DNA of 64,000 nucleotides from Streptomyces sp. NBC_00659 (GCF_036226925.1 NZ_CP109031.1:4340001-4404000), one strand, 5' to 3'. Shown: positions 43,327-51,974, counted from the first letter of the stretch. Translations and numbers: made by a program. Notes: generated by a model from the letters alone, not told the origin.

Positions 43327-46281
43327 ATGGACGGTGTGCCGCGCGTACCGAAGCAGTGGCATCCGGGCTCCGAGGAGCCCGCGGCGTTGCGCTTCAGCGT
43401 GCTCGGCCCGGTGCGCGCCTGGCTCGGCGACGATCCGCTGCCGGCCGGGTCCCCGCAGCAACGCGCCCTGCTGGCCGCGCTGCTGCTCCGTGACGGCCGC
43501 ACCGCCACGGCCTCCGAGCTCATCGACGCCCTGTGGGGCGACGAGCCCCCGTCCCAGGCGCTGGCCGCCCTGCGGACGTACGCCTCCCGGCTGCGCAAGA
43601 CGCTCGGCCCCGCGGTGCTGGTGAGCGAGTCCGGTGGCTACGCCATCCGCTCCCTGCGCGAGGGCGCCCTCGACCACGTGAACGCCCAGGAACTCGCCGC
43701 CGGCGCCGAGAAGGCACGCGCGGCGGGCGATCTGTCCCGCGCCCGCGACCTGCTCCGGGACGCCCTCGCCCTGTGGGACGGCGAACCGCTCGCGAGCATC
43801 CCCGGCCCCTACGCGGAGACCCAGCGGGCCCGGCTGGAGGAGTGGCGCCTGCAACTCCTCGAATCCCGCCTGGACATGGACCTGGAACAGGGCTTCCACG
43901 CGGAGGCGGTCTCCGAACTCACCGCGCTCACCGCGGCGCACCCGCTGCGCGAACGCCTGCGGGAACTGCTGATGCTGGCGCTGTACCGCTCCGGCCGCCA
44001 GGCGGAGGCCCTCGCCGTGTACGCGGACACCCGGCGGCTGCTCGCCGACGAACTGGGGGTGGACCCGCGGCAGGGGCTGAAGGAACTCCAGCAGCGCATA
44101 CTCCAGGCGGACCCGGGCCTCGCCGAACCCTCCGCCCCCAAGGCGGAGCCCGTCGTCGCCCTCGTCCGCCCGGCCCAGCTCCCGGCCACCGTCACCGACT
44201 TCACCGGCCGGGCGTCCTTCGTACAGGAACTGAGCGACGTCCTCGCCGCGGCGTCCACCGAGGAGGGCCGCGTCATGGCCGTCTCGGCGCTCGCGGGCAT
44301 CGGGGGCGTCGGCAAGACCACCCTCGCGGTGCACGTGGCCCACCAGGCCCGCGCCGCCTTCCCCGACGGACAGCTCTACGTCGACCTCCAGGGCGCCGGG
44401 TCGCGGGCTGCCGAACCGGAGACGGTCCTCGGCGCCTTCCTGCGGGCCCTGGGAACGGCGGACTCCGCGATCCCCGACTCGCTGGAGGAACGCTCGGCCC
44501 TCTACCGCTCCGTCCTCGACGGGCGCCGCGTCCTGGTCCTGCTGGACAACGCCCGCGACGCCGCCCAGGTGCGGCCGCTGCTGCCCGGCATGGAGGGCTG
44601 CGCCGCCCTGGTGACCTCGCGCATCCGGATGGTGGACCTGGCGGGCGCGCATCTCGTGGACCTCGACGTGATGTCCCCCGAGGAGGCGCTGCAGCTCTTC
44701 ACGAAGATCGTGGGCGAGGAGCGCGTCGCCTCCGAGCGGGAGGCCGCCCTCGACGTGGTCGCGGCCTGCGGCTTCCTCCCGCTGGCCATCCGGATCGCCG
44801 CGTCCAGGCTCGCCGCCCGCCGCACCTGGACGGTGTCGGTGCTCGCGGCGAAGCTCGGCGACGAGCGCCGCCGGCTGGACGAACTCCAGGCCGGCGACCT
44901 GGCCGTCAAGGCCACCTTCGAACTCGGCTACGGCCAGCTCGAGCCGGCGCAGGCGCGCGCCTTCCGCCTGCTGGGTCTCGCCGACGGCCCGGACATCTCC
45001 CTGGCCGCCGCCGCGGCGGTGCTCGATCTCCCGGCCGAGGCCACCGAGGACCTCCTGGAGTCCCTCGTCGACACCTCCCTGCTGGAGTCGGCGGCCCCCG
45101 GCCGCTACCGCTACCACGACCTCGTCCGCCTCTACGCGCGTGCGTGCGCCGAACGCGACGAACAGCCCCCGAGCGAACGGGCGGCGGCCCTGTCCAGGCT
45201 GCTGGACTTCTACCTGAGCACGGCGGCCGGCGTCTACGCGATCGAACGCCCCGGCGACCGTCTGGTGGACCATCTGGAACCGACGGCGTATCCGGGACTG
45301 GCGTTCGGAGACCGGCACCGGGCGCAGGACTGGCTGTACTCGGAGGCGATCTCCCTGCTGGCGTGTGTCCGGCAGTCCACCCAGGACGGATTCCTCCGGC
45401 GCTCGGTCGACGCCCTGTGGGCCTCCGTGGACCTGGCGGAGTCCGGCACGAACTCCAAGGCGTACGAGGGGGTCGCCTCCGCGCTGCGGGAAGCGGCCCG
45501 GGAGGCCGCCGACGCGCACGCCGAGGCGCGGTCCCTGGTCACCCTGGCCTACGTCCACTACTACACCGGCCGGTTCGACCCGGCCCGCGAGGCAGCCGCG
45601 CAGGCCCTCGAACTGGCCGCCGAGACGGACCACCTGACGAGTTGCTGGGCCTCCAACACCCTCGGGGTGATCGCTCTCCTGCAGAACCAGTACGAGGACG
45701 GCGAGGCGCATCTCACGCGGGCGATCGAGAGCTTCCGGGCCTGCCAGGACCGGGCCGGCGAGGCCAGCGCCCTGTGCAACCTCTCGCGCATCCACCTCGC
45801 CACCGGACGCACCGGCAGCGCCGTGTCGCTGGCCCAGCAGGGCACCGACATGTACGACGACATGGGCCACGCGCTGAAGGGCGCCAACGGCCGTTACGCG
45901 CTGGGCCTCGCCCTCACCCAGAGCGGCCGGCTGGCGGAGGCGACCGTCCGTCTCGGAGAGGCGCTCGCGGTGTTCCGCAACAGCCGCCAGCGGCTGTGGG
46001 AGGGCATGTCCTTGTTCCGCCTCGCGGAGGCCGATATCGCCGCCCAGCGCCCGGCCGCCGCGGCGACGAACGCCGAGACGGCTCTGACGGTGCTGCGCGG
46101 CATCGGCGGCGAGTGGCGCCGGGGCAATGTCCTCGTCGTGCTCGGGCAGGCGCTGAACGCGATCGGCCACTCCGGCCGGGCCCAGGTCTGCTGGCGCGAA
46201 TCCCTGGACATCTTCCAGACGTTGGGGGCTCCGGAGGCCGCCACGGTCAGGGCGCTCCTCAATCCGCTGGCCCTCGCCTAG
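43327..46281 (+). CDS. afsR: AfsR, global regulator of secondary metabolism
   Basis: A 984-residue regulator. Residues 20-100 are the OmpR-like winged helix of SARP proteins (LRFSVLGPVRAWLGDDPLPAGSPQQRALLAALLL). The BTAD domain runs to about 265 (ELGVDPRQGLKELQQRIL). The NB-ARC ATPase follows, with Walker A GIGGVGKT near 325 and VLVLLDNARDAAQVRPLLPG. TPR-like helices fill 640-980. AfsR is phosphorylated by AfsK and activates afsS, and so antibiotic production (known in S. coelicolor). Order and sequence match, with afsS next. The ATG has AGGGGG about 6 bases upstream, inside a 12-base word shared with the afsS leader. Confidence 0.95.
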   Translation: MDGVPRVPKQWHPGSEEPAALRFSVLGPVRAWLGDDPLPAGSPQQRALLAALLLRDGRTATASELIDALWGDEPPSQALAALRTYASRLRKTLGPAVLVSESGGYAIRSLREGALDHVNAQELAAGAEKARAAGDLSRARDLLRDALALWDGEPLASIPGPYAETQRARLEEWRLQLLESRLDMDLEQGFHAEAVSELTALTAAHPLRERLRELLMLALYRSGRQAEALAVYADTRRLLADELGVDPRQGLKELQQRILQADPGLAEPSAPKAEPVVALVRPAQLPATVTDFTGRASFVQELSDVLAAASTEEGRVMAVSALAGIGGVGKTTLAVHVAHQARAAFPDGQLYVDLQGAGSRAAEPETVLGAFLRALGTADSAIPDSLEERSALYRSVLDGRRVLVLLDNARDAAQVRPLLPGMEGCAALVTSRIRMVDLAGAHLVDLDVMSPEEALQLFTKIVGEERVASEREAALDVVAACGFLPLAIRIAASRLAARRTWTVSVLAAKLGDERRRLDELQAGDLAVKATFELGYGQLEPAQARAFRLLGLADGPDISLAAAAAVLDLPAEATEDLLESLVDTSLLESAAPGRYRYHDLVRLYARACAERDEQPPSERAAALSRLLDFYLSTAAGVYAIERPGDRLVDHLEPTAYPGLAFGDRHRAQDWLYSEAISLLACVRQSTQDGFLRRSVDALWASVDLAESGTNSKAYEGVASALREAAREAADAHAEARSLVTLAYVHYYTGRFDPAREAAAQALELAAETDHLTSCWASNTLGVIALLQNQYEDGEAHLTRAIESFRACQDRAGEASALCNLSRIHLATGRTGSAVSLAQQGTDMYDDMGHALKGANGRYALGLALTQSGRLAEATVRLGEALAVFRNSRQRLWEGMSLFRLAEADIAAQRPAAAATNAETALTVLRGIGGEWRRGNVLVVLGQALNAIGHSGRAQVCWRESLDIFQTLGAPEAATVRALLNPLALA

Positions 46282-46320
46282 GGAGCGTCCGGGACTTCAT
46301 GGACGTTCGCATGCCGGGGC

Positions 46321-46342
46321 GTTCATCGTTCGTTTATCGCGG
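46321..46342 (+). promoter_or_regulatory. AfsR/PhoP-type direct repeat in the afsS promoter
   Basis: GTTCATCGTTC (46321-46331) and GTTTATCGCGG (46332-46342) are adjoining 11-base direct repeats of the GTTCAYC type. In S. coelicolor, AfsR and PhoP are known to bind such repeats before afsS. They end 168 bases before the afsS ATG. Confidence 0.65.
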
Positions 46343-46490
46343 CCCGGCAGTCTCTGTGTTGTCGATCCGTCGCGTCGGGGGGCAGACGGGACGACCTGAG
46401 GCCGTAGCACTAAGGTAATCGGCCCCGAGTGCCCGTCCGGCGGCCCACGGGGGAGCTGCCGGACGGGCCGCTCCAAACAACGCACCAAGA

Positions 46491-46505
46491 CTGTCAGGGG
46501 GACAG
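46491..46505 (+). promoter_or_regulatory. Ribosome site of afsS in a small hairpin loop
   Basis: CTGTC-AGGGG-GACAG: a 5-bp stem presents the AGGGG Shine-Dalgarno core in its loop, 5 bases before the ATG at 46511. The word CAGGGGGACAGC (46495-46506) recurs exactly before afsR (43314-43325). Confidence 0.5.
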
Positions 46506-46510
46506 CCACC

Positions 46511-46690
46511 ATGAGCGACACCAACAGCACCGACAACATCCACGCCACGGACGAGCCGACGGGCGGGGCTTCCACGGACAACATCCACGCCACGAGCGAG
46601 CCGCTCACCGGCAAGAACCTGATCACCAAGGACGACGGCACCGGCGACGCCTCGACGGACAACATCCACGCGACGGACGAGCCGGTCTAA
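46511..46690 (+). CDS. afsS: AfsS, sigma-like small regulator of antibiotic production
   Basis: A 59-residue acidic protein made of three copies of STDNIHATDEP (second copy: STDNIHATSEP), with a linker GKNLITKDDG. AfsS/AfsR2 proteins (about 63 residues in S. coelicolor and S. lividans) consist of similar TxDNH-type repeats and raise antibiotic production by an unknown mechanism. Position directly after afsR, size, repeat structure and the upstream AfsR-type direct repeats support the name. It differs in having DNIH, where I remember DNH in model species. A 13-bp stem-loop follows 38 bases after the stop. Confidence 0.85.
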   Translation: MSDTNSTDNIHATDEPTGGASTDNIHATSEPLTGKNLITKDDGTGDASTDNIHATDEPV

Positions 46691-46728
46691 GTCCCACCCG
46701 GGGGGGCGGACTTACACCACACGGGGAT

Positions 46729-46765
46729 CGACCGCGGCGGCGCGGAGGGGGAGCCGCCGCGGTCG
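46729..46765. terminator. Stem-loop between afsS and the toxin gene
   Basis: CGACCGCGGCGGC (46729-46741) pairs perfectly with GCCGCCGCGGTCG (46753-46765), loop 11 bases, between convergent genes. Confidence 0.65.
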
Positions 46766-46839
46766 CCGTGCGTCCGGGGGCGGTGCGGCCGCCCGGTATC
46801 CCGGGGGTGCCCGGGAGTGTGCAGCGGCGGGGCCCCGGT

Positions 46840-47238
46840 CTACAGCCCTCTGACCGCCACCCTGGGCCCGCACAGTTTCTTCAGGTCGTCCTCGTCCGAC
46901 GTGTAGAGGACCACGTTCCCGGGCTGCCGCTCGGCGACGGCCGCCAGGGCCGCGTCGATGGCGTACTTGTGGCCGTGCAGTCCGCTGTCCGCCAGCAACG
47001 CGATCGCGGCATCGGCGATCTCCCGCGTCACGGGTTCGACGACGATGCGGGACATCACCCAGGACCAGGCCGCCCGCTTCACCTGACCGTGGTAGGCCTC
47101 GACCAAGGTCATGGAACTGGTCACGACACCGATTCCGGCCCGGTGGGCGTCCGCGAGCCGGGCGGTCATCCGCCGTTCGCGCAGCGCCGCCCGGGACAGG
47201 GCCTCGCAGTCCAGGACATAGACGCCGGTGCTCATCAA
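46840..47238 (-). CDS. PIN-domain ribonuclease, VapC-like toxin
   Basis: A 132-residue PIN protein. The acidic catalytic set is visible: VYVLDCEALS (Asp near 10), SSMTLVEAYHG (Glu near 47), HKYAIDAALAAVA (Asp near 95) and LYTSDEDDL (Asp near 115). It overlaps the antitoxin gene by 4 bases (ATGA). VapC toxins cut tRNA or rRNA when freed from their antitoxin (family knowledge). Its site between afsS and the catabolic operon, away from mobile elements, suggests an inserted cassette. Confidence 0.82.
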   Translation of the reverse strand: MMSTGVYVLDCEALSRAALRERRMTARLADAHRAGIGVVTSSMTLVEAYHGQVKRAAWSWVMSRIVVEPVTREIADAAIALLADSGLHGHKYAIDAALAAVAERQPGNVVLYTSDEDDLKKLCGPRVAVRGL

Positions 47239-47534
47239 CCCGCCATCGGGAGGCTGGATCCGCCCGCGCCGGACGCGGCATCACGCCCGGCGAAGTAGCG
47301 GTCGAGCTCGCGCCGCTCGGCCTCGGCCGCCGCCAGCTCCTCCTCCGTGAGGGGCCCGCCCTCCTCCTGCATCCATACCACCAGCTCCCCGAGCCGGTCC
47401 CGCTCCCGCTGGCGCTCTATGGCCTGGCTGACGTACGCGCTGAAGCCCCCCGGCCCCACCTCGCTCCGGATCTCCTCGGCGAGCTCCTCCGGCAGCGTGA
47501 CGGTGTACTTCTTGGTTGCCATACCCATTACCAT
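47235..47534 (-). CDS. Ribbon-helix-helix antitoxin, VapB-like
   Basis: A 99-residue protein. KKYTVTLPEELAEEIRSEVGPGGFSAYVSQAIERQRERDRL is a CopG/RHH DNA-binding fold. The acidic C-terminal part (LTEEELAAAEAERRELDRYFAG) should wrap the PIN toxin. The ATG at 47534 is preceded by GGTGAG at 6 bases; ATGs at 47528 and 47522 are alternatives. The start region carries GGTATGG twice (around 47520-47540), a possible operator. It is translated just before, and coupled with, the toxin. Confidence 0.82.
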   Translation of the reverse strand: MVMGMATKKYTVTLPEELAEEIRSEVGPGGFSAYVSQAIERQRERDRLGELVVWMQEEGGPLTEEELAAAEAERRELDRYFAGRDAASGAGGSSLPMAG

Positions 47535-47541
47535 ACCAATC

Positions 47542-49158
47542 TCACCGCCCCCGCAGCTGCCCCTTCACCACCTTCCCGCTCGCGTTGCGAGGCAGTCCGG
47601 TGACGAAGGCGATCGTGCGGGGCACCTTGTAGTTGGCCATTTCGCGGCGGGACCAGGTGATCAGGTCGTCGGCCGTGAGGGCGGAGTGCGGGCGGCGGAC
47701 GACGTAGGCCCTGCCCACCTCGCCGAGGCGGCTGTCCGGTACGCCGACGACCGCCACGTCGGCGACATCGGGGTGCAGGCCGAGCAGCTGCTCGATCTCC
47801 GCGGGGTAGGCGTTGAAGCCGCCGACGATGAACATGTCCTTGATCCGGTCGGTGATACGGAGGTTGCCCTCGGGGTCGAGGACGCCCACGTCGCCCGTGC
47901 GCAGCCAGCCGTCCGGCGTCAGGACCTCCGCCGTGGCCGCCGCGTCCTCGAAGTAGCCGCCCATCACGTTGAAGCCGCGGACCAGGACCTCACCGGGGGA
48001 TCCGGGGGCCGCCGGGGTTCCCGAGGCGTCCACCACCCGCACCTCGGTGTCCGGGATCGCCCGGCCCGAGGTCGAGGCGATCACCTCCGGCCGGTCCCCC
48101 CTGCGGCACATGGTGACGATGCCGCTCGCCTCGGAGAGGCCGTACGCCGTCAGGACCGTGTCCACGCCGAGCTCCGTACGCAGGCGCTCGACCAGACGCA
48201 GCGGGACCACGGCGGCGCCGGTCACCACCAGCCGCAGCGCGGAGAGGTCGTAGGTGTCGCGGGCGGGGTGGTCGAGGAGGGACTGGTGGAGGGTGGGCGG
48301 GCCGGGGAGGACGGATATGCGCTCCGCGGCCACGTTCGCGAGCACCGTGTCCACGTCGAACACCGGCTGCGGCACCATCACCGCCCCGCGCATCAGACAC
48401 GCGATGATCCCGGCCTTGTAGCCGAAGGTGTGGAAGAAGGGGTTCACGATCAGATAGCGGTCGCCCTCGCGCAGACCGGCGAGGTCGCTCCAGATCGCGT
48501 AACCGCGCAGCGTCTGGGCGTGGGTGATCAGAGCACCCTTCGGCCGGCCCGTGGTGCCCGAGGTGAAGACGATGTCGGAGGGGGAGGCGCCGGACACGGC
48601 CGCGCCCCGGCGGCGTACCTCGTCGCTCCCCACACCCTCCCCGTCCGCCAGGAAGTCCTTCCAGGTACGGAAGTCGGCGGGAGCGTCGTCCGCGAGGACC
48701 ACCACCCGCTCCAGGTGCGGGAGTCCGGGGAGCGGACCGGCGGCGGGTCCGACGGCCGCTTCCCCCGGCTCCCCCGCCGCCCGGCGCAGCGACGCCACGT
48801 AGGACGTGCCGAGGAACGTTCCCGTCACGAAGAGCAGCTTCGCCCGGCTCCTGGCCAGCACGTACGCCGCCTCGGTGCCCTTGAAGCGGGTGTTGAGGGG
48901 GACCAGGACCGCTCCGGCGGACACCGCGCCGAGGGCGGAGACGATCCAGTCGAGGGTGTTCGGGGCCCAGATGGCCACGCGGTCGCCCACGCGGACACCG
49001 CTCGCCATGCAGGCGGCCGCGGCGCGCTCCACCCGGGCGCCCAACTCCGCGTAGGAGACGCGCGTCCGTCCTTCGACGACCGCCTCGCGGTCCGCGAAAC
49101 GGGCCGCCGCCGACCGTACAAGACCCGGGACGCCGCCCCACTCCAGGTCACCGCGCAT
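47542..49158 (-). CDS. Acyl-CoA synthetase (FadD-type AMP-ligase)
   Basis: A 538-residue adenylate-forming enzyme. A3 reads IVFTSGTTGRPKGALITH, A5 reads YGLSEASGIV, A7/A8 read GWLRTGDVGVLDPEGNLRITDRIKDMFIVGGFNAYPAEIE, and the catalytic Lys is in LPRNASGKVVK. It activates a carboxylic acid as its CoA thioester, the likely entry step of the regulon. It resembles the FadD3 branch (ring-fragment acids) more than long-chain FadDs, but that is an impression. GGGAGG lies 6 bases before the ATG. It is divergent from the Ltp-DUF35-EchA operon, with sites 7 and 8 between. Confidence 0.9.
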   Translation of the reverse strand: MRGDLEWGGVPGLVRSAAARFADREAVVEGRTRVSYAELGARVERAAAACMASGVRVGDRVAIWAPNTLDWIVSALGAVSAGAVLVPLNTRFKGTEAAYVLARSRAKLLFVTGTFLGTSYVASLRRAAGEPGEAAVGPAAGPLPGLPHLERVVVLADDAPADFRTWKDFLADGEGVGSDEVRRRGAAVSGASPSDIVFTSGTTGRPKGALITHAQTLRGYAIWSDLAGLREGDRYLIVNPFFHTFGYKAGIIACLMRGAVMVPQPVFDVDTVLANVAAERISVLPGPPTLHQSLLDHPARDTYDLSALRLVVTGAAVVPLRLVERLRTELGVDTVLTAYGLSEASGIVTMCRRGDRPEVIASTSGRAIPDTEVRVVDASGTPAAPGSPGEVLVRGFNVMGGYFEDAAATAEVLTPDGWLRTGDVGVLDPEGNLRITDRIKDMFIVGGFNAYPAEIEQLLGLHPDVADVAVVGVPDSRLGEVGRAYVVRRPHSALTADDLITWSRREMANYKVPRTIAFVTGLPRNASGKVVKGQLRGR

Positions 49159-49186
49159 CGTGCACCTCCCGCCGAAGCACCACTAG

Positions 49187-49201
49187 CTGACTGACCGTCA
49201 G
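49187..49201. promoter_or_regulatory. Regulon palindrome site 7
   Basis: CTGACTGACCGTCAG, perfect half-sites, 29 bases from the acyl-CoA ligase start in the divergent gap. Confidence 0.78.
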
Positions 49202-49213
49202 ATTAGCTGTAGC

Positions 49214-49228
49214 CTGACGGACTGTCAG
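49214..49228. promoter_or_regulatory. Regulon palindrome site 8
   Basis: CTGACGGACTGTCAG, perfect half-sites, 28 bases before the Ltp gene and 27 bases from site 7. Each promoter of the divergent pair has its own site. Confidence 0.78.
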
Positions 49229-49256
49229 CAGCCGGGACCGTGTGCGGAGGTCACCC

Positions 49257-50405
49257 ATGCCAGGGCTCAAGGACGCCACAGCCGTCGTCGGAATCGGACA
49301 GACCGCCTTCGCGAAACACCTCCCGGAGTCCGAGAAGACTCTGGCCTGCCGCGCGATCCTCGCCGCCCTCGACGACGCCGGCATCGCGCCCGCGGAGGTC
49401 GACGCGCTCGCCTCCTACACCATGGAGGAGACCGACGAGGTGGAGGTCGCCAAGGCCGTCGGGCTCGGCGACCTCACCTTCTTCAGCAAGGTCGGCTACG
49501 GGGGCGGCGGTTCCTGCGCCACCGTCGCGCACCTCGCCGCCGCCGTCACCGCCGGCCAGGCGACGGTGGGCGTGGCCTGGCGCTCGCGCAAGCGGGGCAG
49601 CGGGCCGCGCCCCTGGAAGAACACGGCCGTCCAGCTCCCCACCCCGGCCCAGTGGACCCGGCCCTTCGGACTGCTGCGGCCCGCCGACGAGATCGGGATG
49701 CTCGCGCGCCGGTACATGCACGAGTACGGGGCGACCCGCGACCACCTCTTCAACGTGGCGCTGGCCTGCCGCAACCGGGCCAACCAGAACCCGGCCGCGA
49801 TGATGTACGAACGCCCGCTGACCCGCGAGATGTACATGACCGCCCGCTGGATCAGCGAGCCGCTCTGCCTCTTCGACAACTGCCTGGAGACGGACGGCGC
49901 GCTCGCCTGCGTGATCGTGTCCGCCGAGCGGGCCCGCGACTGCCGGCAGCGGCCCGTCTACGTCCACTCGGCCGCGCAGGGCCTGCCCGCCCAGCACCAC
50001 GGGATGGTCAACTACTGGAACGACGACCCGCTCACCGGGCCCGCCTGGACCGCCGCCCGGCACCTGTGGAAGCACGCCGACCTCACCCCCGAGGACGTGG
50101 ACGTGGCGCAGATCTACGACGCGTTCACGCCCCTGATACCCCTCTCGCTGGAGGGATACGGCTTCTGCGGGCGCGGGGAGGGCGGGGCCTTCACGGAGGG
50201 CGGCGCGCTGGAGATCGGCGGACGGCTGCCCGTCAACACCGGGGGCGGCGGGCTCAGCGAGGCCTACGTGCACGGCTTCAACCTCATCAACGAGGGCGTG
50301 AAGCAGTTGCGGGGCACGAGTACGGCACAGGTGCCGGGAGCGGCGACCTGTCTGGTCACAGCGGGGGAAGGGGTCCCGACCTCCGCACTCCTGCTGAGGA
50401 GCTGA
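49257..50405 (+). CDS. Thiolase-fold lipid-transfer protein (Ltp-like), Cys retained
   Basis: A 382-residue thiolase-superfamily protein of the SCP-x/Ltp type: KDATAVVGIGQTAFAKHLPESEKTL, GGGGSCATVAHLAAAVTAGQA, VDVAQIYDAFTPLIPLSLEGYGFCGRGEGGAF and LPVNTGGGGLSEAYVHGFNLI. The Cys in GGSCATV aligns by eye with the SCP-x nucleophile NCATG. Ltp proteins work with a DUF35 partner, encoded next, as aldolases or thiolases on CoA thioesters (known from steroid side-chain degradation). GGAGG lies 6 bases before ATG 49257. First gene of a three-gene operon under site 8. Confidence 0.88.
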   Translation: MPGLKDATAVVGIGQTAFAKHLPESEKTLACRAILAALDDAGIAPAEVDALASYTMEETDEVEVAKAVGLGDLTFFSKVGYGGGGSCATVAHLAAAVTAGQATVGVAWRSRKRGSGPRPWKNTAVQLPTPAQWTRPFGLLRPADEIGMLARRYMHEYGATRDHLFNVALACRNRANQNPAAMMYERPLTREMYMTARWISEPLCLFDNCLETDGALACVIVSAERARDCRQRPVYVHSAAQGLPAQHHGMVNYWNDDPLTGPAWTAARHLWKHADLTPEDVDVAQIYDAFTPLIPLSLEGYGFCGRGEGGAFTEGGALEIGGRLPVNTGGGGLSEAYVHGFNLINEGVKQLRGTSTAQVPGAATCLVTAGEGVPTSALLLRS

Positions 50406-50414
50406 GGAGCCGGG

Positions 50415-50972
50415 ATGGCTGAGAGGGCTGAGATGGCCGACATGAACGGGAGAGCCGGCGTGACCGGGACGGCCGGCACGGCCGGCACGGCCGGGGGTTC
50501 CGGGGCAGACGGGACGGACCGGATGGATACGGACCGGAAGGAGCCGCTGCTGTCCCCCGTCCCCGACGACGACGGGGCGCCCTTCTGGGAGTACGCCGCC
50601 CGGGGCGAACTCCGCGTCCAGGCCTGCGCCGGCTGCGGTGAACTCCGCTTCCCGCCGCGCCCCTGCTGCCCGCACTGCCACTCCTTCGCGGACGAGTGGC
50701 GCAGGATGAGCGGGCGGGGCCGGATCTGGTCGTACGTCGTCCCGCATCCGCCGCTCCTTCCCGCCTACGCGGCGCTGGCCCCGTACAACGCGATCGTGGT
50801 GGAGCTGGACGAGGCGCCGCGGATACGGCTGGCCGGGAACCTGGTGAGCGGGCCGGACGAGCCCATCGGCTCCGTTCCGGTCCGGCGGATCCGGATCGGG
50901 GCCCGGGTGCAGGCCGTGTTCACCGAGGTGGACGGCGTCACCGTGCCGCGCTGGGTCCTGGAGCGGGCGTGA
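50415..50972 (+). CDS. DUF35 OB-fold/zinc-ribbon protein
   Basis: A 185-residue protein. About 40 low-complexity N-terminal residues precede the DUF35 domain: APFWEYAARGELRVQACAGCGELRFPPRPCCPHC forms a CxxC-CxxC zinc ribbon, and WSYVVPHPPLLPAYAALAPYNAIVVELDE an OB-fold. DUF35 proteins are the obligate partners of Ltp-type thiolases. The gene is 9 bases after the Ltp gene and overlaps the hydratase start (GTGA). The N-terminal extension (TAGTAGTAGG) is DNA-repetitive; the true start may be later. Confidence 0.87.
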   Translation: MAERAEMADMNGRAGVTGTAGTAGTAGGSGADGTDRMDTDRKEPLLSPVPDDDGAPFWEYAARGELRVQACAGCGELRFPPRPCCPHCHSFADEWRRMSGRGRIWSYVVPHPPLLPAYAALAPYNAIVVELDEAPRIRLAGNLVSGPDEPIGSVPVRRIRIGARVQAVFTEVDGVTVPRWVLERA

Positions 50973-51760
50973 GCGGGCGGGCCGGAGCCGGCGGGCTCGT
51001 GGTGAGCGTCGACAAGGACACCGGGGTCGCCGTCCTCACGCTCGACCGGCAGGACCGGCTCAATGCCATCGACCTTCCGACGGCCGCCGAACTGGGGTCC
51101 GCCTGGCGCGAGTTCCGGTTCGACGACACCGTACGGGCGGTCGTGGTCACCGGCGCGGGACGGCGGGCCTTCTGCACCGGGATCGACCGCGGCGCCGAGG
51201 TGCCGCAGCCCGGCTCCCCCTACATGGTGGACGATCCGCTGGCCGCGATCGGGCCGAAGGCCAACGGCCTGTGGAAGCCGGTGATCGCCGCCGTGAACGG
51301 GATCGCCTGCGGCGGCGCCTTCTATCTGCTGGGCGAGTCGGAGTTCGTCGTCGCCGACGAGGAGGCCACCTTCTTCGACCCGCACACGACGTACGGAATG
51401 GTCAGCGCGTACGAGTCCGTCTACCTCGCGCAGCGGATGCCGTTCGGGGAGGTGGCGCGGATGGCGCTGATGGGGACCGCCGAGCGGGTCTCGGCGCGGC
51501 GGGCGTACGAGGTGGGGCTGGTGTCCGAACTCACCCCGCCGGGCGGGGCGTTGGCGGCGGCCGTCGCGTGCGCGGCGGTCATCGCGTCCTACCCGGCCGA
51601 AGCCGTCCAGGGGACCGTACGGGCGCTGTGGTCGGCGCAGGAGGCGACCCGCGCGGCGGCCCTGGCGCACGCTCCACAGCTCGTCTCCCTGGGAAACCTG
51701 CCGGGCGAGCGGCAGGCGGAACTGTTCTCGGCCCGCCGGCCGGGTTTCCGGCTGCGCTGA
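50969..51760 (+). CDS. Enoyl-CoA hydratase/isomerase family protein
   Basis: A 263-residue crotonase. The GTG start overlaps the DUF35 stop by 4 bases. Landmarks: VAVLTLDRQDRLNAIDL, the oxyanion-hole segments AFCTGIDRGAEV and AAVNGIACGGAFYLLGE, and FFDPHTTYGMVSAYESVYLAQRMPFGEVARMALMG. The usual catalytic Glu positions are partly changed (YGMVSAYE), so it may hydrate, isomerise or hydrolyse. It acts on a CoA thioester, most simply just before the Ltp/DUF35 step. Last gene of the operon. Confidence 0.88.
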   Translation: MSGRAGAGGLVVSVDKDTGVAVLTLDRQDRLNAIDLPTAAELGSAWREFRFDDTVRAVVVTGAGRRAFCTGIDRGAEVPQPGSPYMVDDPLAAIGPKANGLWKPVIAAVNGIACGGAFYLLGESEFVVADEEATFFDPHTTYGMVSAYESVYLAQRMPFGEVARMALMGTAERVSARRAYEVGLVSELTPPGGALAAAVACAAVIASYPAEAVQGTVRALWSAQEATRAAALAHAPQLVSLGNLPGERQAELFSARRPGFRLR

Positions 51761-51927
51761 GGGCCGCCCGGACGCCAAGCGGTCGCACCCCGCTCCCGTC
51801 CGGCCTGAGAAAGCCTCGAACCGGGCCGGAGCGGGCGGGACCGGGTCTCGCTCCCTGTGGCGGGCCGGTCACTCCGGGCGTAGCCTCGGCACCCGGAACG
51901 GCTTCCGCAAGGCCGTCCGGCGTGAAC

Positions 51928-51974
51928 GACGGCCGCCGTCCGGAGACCCTTCCGTGCCCGGTACGGCGGCCGTC
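51928..51974. terminator. Stem-loop between the catabolic operon and afsK
   Basis: GACGGCCGCCGT (51928-51939, starting at the G of the ACGACGG stretch) pairs with ACGGCGGCCGTC (51963-51974) over a 23-base loop. It lies 19 bases beyond the afsK stop on its strand and can serve both convergent units. Confidence 0.5.

Noticed and set aside
43102..46170. A 1022-codon open frame on the minus strand opposite afsR
   Set aside because: It is an antisense shadow caused by GC-rich third positions: its Gln/Arg/Gly-rich product has no motifs, and afsR on the plus strand is certain.
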